Source of the DNA: WHTX01 sp038255145
GTDB taxonomy: Bacteria > Actinomycetota > Acidimicrobiia > Acidimicrobiales > CAIXPF01
DNA length: 35,407 nucleotides
Reading direction: 5' to 3'
NCBI GenBank assembly: GCA_038255145.1
Contig: JBBSLP010000064.1
Span: 1 to 35,407, forward strand
Below, piece by piece: positions 30,144 to 35,407 of this stretch (positions are counted from its first letter, which is position 1; every line of letters starts with the position of its first letter). The notes beneath the pieces are model-generated. The model searched no databases. It saw nothing but the letters and a program-made list of their open reading frames with translations, and was not told the origin of the DNA. The position numbers were made by a program, and so were the translations under genes.

Positions 30144-31571
30144 ATGGTCCGCCCCGCTGCGCCCCGCCGCGCCCTCGTCGGCTTCGCCGCCGCCGCGACG
30201 GGCGGAGTGGTCCTGTCCCTGGTGGTGGCATCGGGCGGACCCATCCTGGCTCGGGGCTGGAGCCTGCTCCTGTGGCTCACCCTGTGGGCCGGGCTGTGGC
30301 TGGTGGCCGTGGCCCTCGCCTTCCGCCTCCCCCACCGGGTGTCGGTGGCCGCCGTGCTGGTGGCGGCCACGGCCCTGCGCCTGGCCGCCCTGGCCGGGCC
30401 CCCCAACCTGTCCGACGACCTGTACCGCTACGCCTGGGACGGGCGGGTCCAGGCCGCAGGCATCGACGCCTACCGCTACCCCCCCGACGACCCCGCCCTG
30501 TCGTCGCTACGGGAAGGCTGGCTGTGGCCCGACGCCGCCGGCTGCGAAGCCATCGAGCGGCCGCCGGGCTGCACCCGCATCAACCGCCCCCACGTGCGCA
30601 CCATCTACCCCCCGGTGGCCGAGGCCTGGTTCGCCGGCGTCTACCGCGTGGCCGGCATCGGGGCCCGGGACAAGGCCTGGCAGGTGGCGGCCCTGGTGGC
30701 CGACCTGGCCCTGGTCGGCCTCCTCCCCCTGGCCCTGCGGGCGTGGGGGCGCGACCCGCGGTGGACGGCCCTGTACGCCCTGGCCCCGTTCCCGGTGGTC
30801 GAGCTGGTGGGCAACGCCCACGTCGACGGCCTGGCCGCCCTGGCCGTCGTTGCCGCCCTGGTGGTGGTCGGTCGACGGCGTGACCGGACCTGGCTGGCCG
30901 GGGTACTGGTGGGGGCCGCGACCCTGGTCAAGCTGTACCCGGCCCTGCTCGTGGCCGCGTTCCCGTCGAGTTGGAGGCCCGGCGCCCCCCCGGGCCGGGG
31001 GTTGAGGCGTTGGTGGCCCTTCGCGCCGGTGGTGGCGGCGTCGGGGGCCGTCGTCGCGCTCGGCTACCTACCCCACGTGGCCGTCGTCGGCCCCAAGGTG
31101 GTCGGCTACCTGCCCGGCTACCTGCAGGAAGAGCACTACGACGAGGGCAGCCGCTTCCTGCTCACCTCCCTGGTCAGCCCGGCCGGCACCGCCACCGCGG
31201 TGGCCGCCGCAGCCCTGGTGGTCATGATCGGCGCGGTGCTGTGGCGGCGTCCGGCACCCCCGGTGGCGGCGGCGACCCTGGTGGGCGGCCTGCTGCTGGT
31301 GACCACCCCGGTCCAGCCCTGGTACGCGGTCACGCTGCTGGCCGTGGCCACCGTGGCCGCCCGACCGGCGTGGGCGGTGGTGGCCGCGGCCACCTACCCC
31401 TACTTCTTCGCCGTCATCCTCGACCAGCCCCACGTGGTGGCCATCGGCCGCCTGGGCTACGGCACGGCCCTGGTGGCCGTGGTGGCCGACGGCTGGTGGC
31501 GGGCCCGGGGCCGCACCCCGGCTCCGATGTCCACGGCCATCGCCGACGTGACCCCCACGCCAACGGGCTGA
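30144..31571 (+). CDS. GT-C membrane glycosyltransferase (GT87/MptA-like)
   Basis: A 475-residue integral membrane protein with roughly 11-13 TM helices. The signature just after the first helices, AGPPNLSDDLYRYAWDGRVQAAGIDAYRYPPDDPAL, matches the 'D-D' loop of polyprenol-phosphate-sugar-dependent GT-C enzymes (GT87/DUF2029, related to mycobacterial MptA/MptB). It includes the acidic pair (SDD) and the Tyr-rich YRYPPDDP segment. RTIYPPVAEAWF and LVKLYPALLVAAF are further conserved pieces. It would use a lipid-linked sugar, probably made by the adjacent GT2 enzyme, to extend an exported glycan. Acceptor and sugar are unknown. Its last 115 bases overlap the antiparallel DUF2064 gene. Confidence 0.88.
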   Translation: MVRPAAPRRALVGFAAAATGGVVLSLVVASGGPILARGWSLLLWLTLWAGLWLVAVALAFRLPHRVSVAAVLVAATALRLAALAGPPNLSDDLYRYAWDGRVQAAGIDAYRYPPDDPALSSLREGWLWPDAAGCEAIERPPGCTRINRPHVRTIYPPVAEAWFAGVYRVAGIGARDKAWQVAALVADLALVGLLPLALRAWGRDPRWTALYALAPFPVVELVGNAHVDGLAALAVVAALVVVGRRRDRTWLAGVLVGAATLVKLYPALLVAAFPSSWRPGAPPGRGLRRWWPFAPVVAASGAVVALGYLPHVAVVGPKVVGYLPGYLQEEHYDEGSRFLLTSLVSPAGTATAVAAAALVVMIGAVLWRRPAPPVAAATLVGGLLLVTTPVQPWYAVTLLAVATVAARPAWAVVAAATYPYFFAVILDQPHVVAIGRLGYGTALVAVVADGWWRARGRTPAPMSTAIADVTPTPTG

Positions 31572-32203
31572 CCGAGGGCGGCGAGCACGGCCTGCGCCGC
31601 CCGCAGCTCGGGGTGGGTGACGGCCAGGGCCAGGGCGTCGTCGACGGTGTCGAGGTCACGCAGGCAGCCCAGGGTGTCCACCACCAGGTCGAGCTCGTCG
31701 AGGCGGGCCCGTTGGGCCCGGCCCGTGCCCGCGGTGCTCATGGGCACGCCCAGGAAGATGCGGTCGTCGGGGTGGTGCAGGCCGATGGCCCACCAACCCC
31801 CGTCCTCGGCCGGGCCCAGCACGGCGTCGACACCGGGGGCCAGCAGGCGGGCCAGGCACCGGTCCAGCAGGCCGGGGGTGACCTGGGGGGTGTCCATGCC
31901 GATCTGCAGGCCGGGTCCGCCCGCCGCCTGCCACGCCGCGGCCAGGCGGCGGTCGAAGCTGCCCTCCACCTGGGGCACGACGTCGAACCCGGGGGGCAGC
32001 CACGGTCCCGGGGCGCCATCGAGGGCGATGACCCGACGATCGGCCCCACAGGCGGCCACGGCCTCGAGGGTGTCACGCAACGCGGCCTCGGCCACGGCCG
32101 CGGCCTCGGTTGGGGTGAACGGGGGGCACAGTCGGGTCTTGACCCGACCGGGCACGGGCGCCTTGGCCATGACCAGCACGTGGGTCGACGTCGCGGGGTC
32201 CAT
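31457..32203 (-). CDS. DUF2064 / TIGR04282-type glycosyltransferase
   Basis: A 248-residue nucleotidyl/glycosyl-transferase-like protein. Conserved pieces are LVMAKAPVPGRVKTRLCPPFTPTEAAAVAEAALRDTLEAV (the 'KxPxPGxVKTRL' hallmark), QIGMDTPQVTPGLLDRCL and AVLGPAEDGGWWAIGL. The family is found beside GT2 and GT-C genes and is thought to be a GT-A-type transferase. ATG 32203 gives a start at the conserved core. The last ~38 residues (after VLAALGQ) are not conserved and run antisense into the GT-C gene, so the stop is set only by chance. It is divergent from the second response regulator gene. Confidence 0.88.
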   Translation of the reverse strand: MDPATSTHVLVMAKAPVPGRVKTRLCPPFTPTEAAAVAEAALRDTLEAVAACGADRRVIALDGAPGPWLPPGFDVVPQVEGSFDRRLAAAWQAAGGPGLQIGMDTPQVTPGLLDRCLARLLAPGVDAVLGPAEDGGWWAIGLHHPDDRIFLGVPMSTAGTGRAQRARLDELDLVVDTLGCLRDLDTVDDALALAVTHPELRAAQAVLAALGQPVGVGVTSAMAVDIGAGVRPRARHQPSATTATRAVP

Positions 32204-32378
32204 GGCGGCGAACCTAGGGACGGCCCACGCCGATCGGACCCGGCCCTTCCTTACCGTTCGCTCAACAGTGGTCGCGCCGCCCTCCAGCCGGCCCCCGACC
32301 GGGTCCGGGGTGCTTACAAAGTGGGGAACTCGGGGCTTCGCGGTCGCACGCCCCGGCCCGAGGGGCGACGATGGGGTG

Positions 32379-33074
32379 ATGTCCGTACCCGGCGCCCCGC
32401 GCCTCCTCGTCATCGAGGACGACGCCACGCTGGCCGAGGTGGTGGGCCGCTACCTCGAACGCGAGGGCTTCGAGGTGTCCTTCGCCCACGACGGCGCCTG
32501 TGGGCTGGCCATGGCCCTGGCCGACCTGCCCGACCTGGTGGTGCTGGACCTGATGCTGCCCACCATGGACGGGCTCGAGGTGTTCCGTCGTCTGCGCGAG
32601 GTGGCCCCCATCCCCGTGGTCATGCTCACGGCCCGGGGCAGCGAGGACGACCGCATCGCCGGCCTGGAGATCGGTGCCGACGACTACGTGGCCAAGCCCT
32701 TCTCCCCCCGCGAGCTCACGGCCCGGGTCAAGGCCGTCCTGCGCCGGGCCAGCGGCGGGCTGGCCACCAGTGCCCCCCGGAAGCTGATCGCCGGCTCCAT
32801 CACCATCGACGTCGTCTCCCACGAGGCCCACCGGGCGGGTGGGCTCGTCCCCCTGACGGCCAAGGAGTTCGACCTGCTCGTGCACCTCATGTCCCACCCC
32901 CGACGGGCCTTCCGGCGCGACGAGCTGCTGGAGGCGGTGTGGGGGTGGACCTTCGGGGACACCTCGACGGTCACCGTGCACGTCCGGCGCCTGCGGGAGA
33001 AGATCGAGGACGACCCTGCCGTGCCCCGCCACCTGTGCACCGTCCGCGGCGTGGGCTACCGGTTCGACCCGTGA
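32379..33074 (+). CDS. OmpR/PhoB-type response regulator
   Basis: A 231-residue response regulator. The receiver domain has the acidic residues EDD at 13-15, phospho-acceptor Asp57 (LVVLDLMLPTMDG), Thr of MLTARG, and Lys of DYVAKPFSP. The winged-helix domain ends TVTVHVRRLREKIEDDPAVPRHLCTVRGVGYRFDP, the classic PhoB/OmpR signature. I chose ATG 32379 because receiver homology follows directly. The stop overlaps the sensor kinase start by four bases (GTGA), making a tightly coupled pair. It shares a 175-base divergent region with the DUF2064 gene. Confidence 0.95.
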   Translation: MSVPGAPRLLVIEDDATLAEVVGRYLEREGFEVSFAHDGACGLAMALADLPDLVVLDLMLPTMDGLEVFRRLREVAPIPVVMLTARGSEDDRIAGLEIGADDYVAKPFSPRELTARVKAVLRRASGGLATSAPRKLIAGSITIDVVSHEAHRAGGLVPLTAKEFDLLVHLMSHPRRAFRRDELLEAVWGWTFGDTSTVTVHVRRLREKIEDDPAVPRHLCTVRGVGYRFDP

Positions 33075-34378
33075 CGCCGTCGTTCACCACCGGGCCGACC
33101 GCGGGGCCGGCCCCCGCCCCGCCCCCGTCCGGGCGCGGGTGGCGACGGCTGGTCGCCCCCGTCGCCGTGGTGGTGGGCGGGCTGGTGCTGGCCGTGGGCC
33201 TGGCCGGGATCATCGGGGCCAGCAGCGGGGACACCGCCGTGCTGGTGGGGTGGGCCGCCGTGGGAGCGCTGGTCGCGTCGGTCGTCGGGGCCCTGGTCCT
33301 GCGGGGCTTCCGCCGGCGCTCGGTCCGCCTCCAGGCCATCGTGGTGGCCTGCGTGTCCCTGGTGGCCGCCGTCACCGGGGTGCTGGCCGCGGCGCAGGCC
33401 ATGTTCATCTCCACCCACGACCTCAAGGCCCTGGGCATCGTGCTGCTGGCGGCGTCGGCCATCTCCATCGGTGCGGCCATGCAGCTGGGCGACGGGGTGG
33501 GAGCCGGGGCCCGGAGGGTGACCGAACTGGCCCACCAGGTGGCGGCCGGTGACGAGCTGGCCGCGGTGCCCGACGACGTGCCCGGCGAGTTCGCCGCCCT
33601 GGCCGCCGAACTGCACGACCTGTCGGCCCGGTTGACCGCCTCCCGCCAGCGCCAGGAGGCCCTGGAGGCGTCGCGGCGCGAGCTGGTGGCCTGGGTGTCC
33701 CACGACATCCGCAGCCCCATCGCCACCATCCGGGCCATGGCCGAGGCCCTCGACGACGGTGTGGTCGGTGGTGGCGATGGCGGCGGCGCCGGGGGGACGG
33801 ACGACGCCGCCACCGTGGCCCGCTACCACCACCGCATCCGCCTCGACGCCGAATGGCTGACGGTGCTGGTGGACGACCTGTTCGAGCTTTCCCGCATCAA
33901 CAGCGGATCCCTGCGCCTCGAGCGCCAACGGGTGCCCCTGCTCGAGGTGGTGGTCGACGCCCTGGCCGCGGCGTCGACCAGCGCCACGGTCAAGGGGGTC
34001 ACCCTGGTGGACGACCTCGGTGACCTGCCCGCCCTCGAGGTGGGGGCCCAGGAGCTGACCCGGGTGCTGGGCAACCTGTTGGACAACGCCATCCGCCACA
34101 CACCGGCCGGCGGCCGTGTGGTGCTGGGTGCGGTGGCCGAGCCCGACGCCGTGGTGCTGTCGGTGGCCGACAGCTGCGGCGGGATCCCCGGCGCCGACCT
34201 GGACCGGGTGTTCGACGTCGCCTTCCGGGGCGATGCGTCGCGGGGCAGCGACGCCCGGGGCGGGGGCCTGGGCCTGGCCATCGCCAAGGGCCTGGTCGAG
34301 GCCCATGACGGCACCATCGGGGTGGCCAACGCGCAGGGCGGCTGCCGCTTCACCATCCGCCTGCCCCGGCCGGGCTGA
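33071..34378 (+). CDS. Sensor histidine kinase
   Basis: A 435-residue membrane sensor with no large extracytoplasmic domain. Four TM helices lie in residues 28-140, two by two, suggesting intramembrane sensing. A HAMP-like linker (about 140-195) follows. The H-box is LVAWVSHDIRSPIATIRAMAEAL with phospho-acceptor His211, the N-box NLLDNAIRHTPAGG, G1 SVADSCGGI and G2 GGGLGLAIAKG. A Gly/Asp-rich insert (VGGGDGGGAGGTDD) lies between the two helices of the dimerisation domain. GTG 33071 overlaps the regulator stop, so it is the regulator's cognate kinase. Confidence 0.93.
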   Translation: MTPSFTTGPTAGPAPAPPPSGRGWRRLVAPVAVVVGGLVLAVGLAGIIGASSGDTAVLVGWAAVGALVASVVGALVLRGFRRRSVRLQAIVVACVSLVAAVTGVLAAAQAMFISTHDLKALGIVLLAASAISIGAAMQLGDGVGAGARRVTELAHQVAAGDELAAVPDDVPGEFAALAAELHDLSARLTASRQRQEALEASRRELVAWVSHDIRSPIATIRAMAEALDDGVVGGGDGGGAGGTDDAATVARYHHRIRLDAEWLTVLVDDLFELSRINSGSLRLERQRVPLLEVVVDALAAASTSATVKGVTLVDDLGDLPALEVGAQELTRVLGNLLDNAIRHTPAGGRVVLGAVAEPDAVVLSVADSCGGIPGADLDRVFDVAFRGDASRGSDARGGGLGLAIAKGLVEAHDGTIGVANAQGGCRFTIRLPRPG

Positions 34379-34389
34379 GGGTTCGCCCG

Positions 34390-34403
34390 GCCCCGTTCGG
34401 GGC
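34390..34403 (+). terminator. Hairpin after histidine kinase gene
   Basis: GCCCC-GTTC-GGGGC starts 12 bases after the kinase stop codon. It is a short GC stem with a four-base loop and no T-run. It separates the two-component operon from the epimerase gene. Confidence 0.5.
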
Positions 34404-34469
34404 ACCCCGAGCCGACCACCCGGTGTGATCGACCGGCCCGCCGTGCTGCCAACCGATTCTGGAGAGCCC

Positions 34470-35407
34470 ATGCGCGTCCTCGTCACCGGTGGTGCCGGCT
34501 TCATCGGCAGCCACGTCGTCGACGAGCTGGTCGACGGCGGGGCCGAGGTGATCGTGCTCGACTCGCTCGACCCCGCCGCCCACGGCTGCACCCCCGACTA
34601 CCTCAACCCGGGGGCTGACCTGCGGGTGGCCGCGCTCGACGACGAGGGGGCCGTGGCCGCGGCCGTGGCCGGCGTGGATGCGGTGTGCCACCAGGCCGCC
34701 CGGGTGGGTCTGGGCGTGGACCTCGACGACATCACCCGCTACGTGCACGACAACGACGCCGGTACCGCCACCCTGCTGCGGGCCCTGTGGCGGCGGGACT
34801 TCCGGGGCCGGCTGGTGGTGGCGTCGTCCATGGTCGTCTACGGCGAGGGGCGCTACGTGTGCCCGGCCCACGGTGACCAGCGCCCGGCGGCCCGCACGGT
34901 CGAGGACCTGGGGGCGGGGCGCTTCGAGCCCGGGTGCTGCCGGTGCGGTGCGCCGCTGCGCTGGGCCCCCATCGACGAGGATGCCCGCCTCGATCCCCGC
35001 AACGTCTACGCAGCCACCAAGCTGCAGACCGAGCAGCTGGCCCTGATCTACGGGCGGGAGACCGGGGCTCCGGTGTGCGCGCTGCGCTACCACAACGTGT
35101 ACGGGCCCCGGATGCCCCGCGATACCCCGTACGCCGGCGTGGCCAGCATCTTCCGCTCGGCACTCGAGGCGGGGAGGGCGCCCCAGGTGCTGGAGGACGG
35201 CGGCCAGATGCGCGACTTCGTCCACGTGCACGACGTGGCCCGGGCCAACACCGCCGCCCTGGCGTCGGGGTGGACGGGCTCGCTCAACGTGGCCAGCGGC
35301 GAGCCCCACTCGGTGCTGGACCTGGCCCGAGCCGTGACCGCCGGCTTCGGGGTCGAGGCGCCGGCGCCGGTGGTGACGGGCGGGTTCCGCCTGGGTGACG
35401 TGCGCCA
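34470..35407 (+). CDS. NAD-dependent sugar-nucleotide epimerase/dehydratase (partial)
   Basis: An extended SDR, cut by the window end after about 312 residues. Cofactor motif TGGAGFIG is at residues 6-13, SSMVVYGEG at 119-127, and the catalytic Tyr180-x3-Lys184 (NVYAATK) with LRYHNVYGPRM after it. Between the Ser/Tyr region lies an insert with Cys131-x2-His134 and Cys156/Cys157-x-Cys159 (VCPAHG and GCCRCGAPL), which looks like a zinc knuckle. Similar inserts occur in actinobacterial epimerases, as far as I recall. A GGAGAG site precedes ATG 34470. It would supply a nucleotide sugar to the nearby GT2/GT-C enzymes. Confidence 0.9.
   Translation, partial: MRVLVTGGAGFIGSHVVDELVDGGAEVIVLDSLDPAAHGCTPDYLNPGADLRVAALDDEGAVAAAVAGVDAVCHQAARVGLGVDLDDITRYVHDNDAGTATLLRALWRRDFRGRLVVASSMVVYGEGRYVCPAHGDQRPAARTVEDLGAGRFEPGCCRCGAPLRWAPIDEDARLDPRNVYAATKLQTEQLALIYGRETGAPVCALRYHNVYGPRMPRDTPYAGVASIFRSALEAGRAPQVLEDGGQMRDFVHVHDVARANTAALASGWTGSLNVASGEPHSVLDLARAVTAGFGVEAPAPVVTGGFRLGDVR

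Overview
The window is a stretch of very GC-rich chromosome (roughly 70% by eye) with strong third-position G/C, many GTG starts and many 4-base ATGA/GTGA gene overlaps. The gene families (LAL-type LuxR regulator, ArsR/SRPBCC operon, F420-type luciferase-like oxidoreductase remnant, GT87-like polyprenol-sugar transferase, serine/threonine-proline-rich secreted protein) point to an actinobacterium. An Acidimicrobiia-like lineage is my best guess, by inference only. I see no rRNA, tRNA, CRISPR array, insertion sequence or prophage.

Left part (1-6.9 kb): a TetR regulator with an operator abutting its start codon, followed by a deletion-damaged medium-chain dehydrogenase. Then come a small secreted protein with a duplicated cysteine motif, a histidine kinase/response regulator pair on the minus strand, a membrane-anchored Thr-rich protein divergent from it, an SDR oxidoreductase, a VapBC toxin-antitoxin pair with its own palindromic operator, and an SRPBCC protein.

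Central part (6.9-13.0 kb): an enoyl-CoA hydratase-like protein, then the most coherent system of the window. This is a five-gene plus-strand operon headed by a CsoR-family repressor of the persulfide-sensing (CstR-like) type with a CsoR-box palindrome just upstream. It is followed by an MMPL transporter, a persulfide-dioxygenase-like/double-rhodanese fusion (CstB-like architecture), a TauE/SafE sulfite exporter and a DUF302 protein. It closes with a hairpin directly after the last stop codon. I read it as a reactive-sulfur (sulfide/persulfide/sulfite) detoxification operon. The MMPL transporter and the missing Asp metal ligand in the dioxygenase domain are its unusual points.

13.1-19.3 kb: a SnoaL-like pseudogene, an ABM-domain protein, a two-domain VOC protein, a branched-chain-amino-acid-type substrate-binding lipoprotein, a PQQ-type sugar dehydrogenase remnant truncated at both ends and frameshifted, and an SRPBCC-ArsR-SRPBCC operon with two palindromes in its promoter.

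19.3-27.3 kb: a FtsX-type ABC export operon (small protein, ATPase, permease) divergent from a large MalT/LAL-like LuxR regulator, with a perfect 30-bp palindrome between them. Next are a truncated luciferase-like oxidoreductase divergent from a TetR regulator, and a nitronate monooxygenase-like flavoprotein lacking the usual catalytic His.

27.5-35.4 kb: an envelope/glycan neighbourhood. On the minus strand lie a GT2 glycosyltransferase, a fused cytochrome b/Tat/sulfite-oxidase-type molybdoenzyme and a small membrane protein, all coupled by ATGA overlaps. Divergent from these are a GT87-like membrane glycosyltransferase, a DUF2064 transferase, a second response regulator/histidine kinase pair, and a sugar-nucleotide epimerase with a zinc-knuckle insert that runs off the window end.

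A recurring theme is gene erosion: four genes (at 0.8, 13.3, 17 and 25.3 kb) carry deletions and/or frameshifts while their neighbours are intact.
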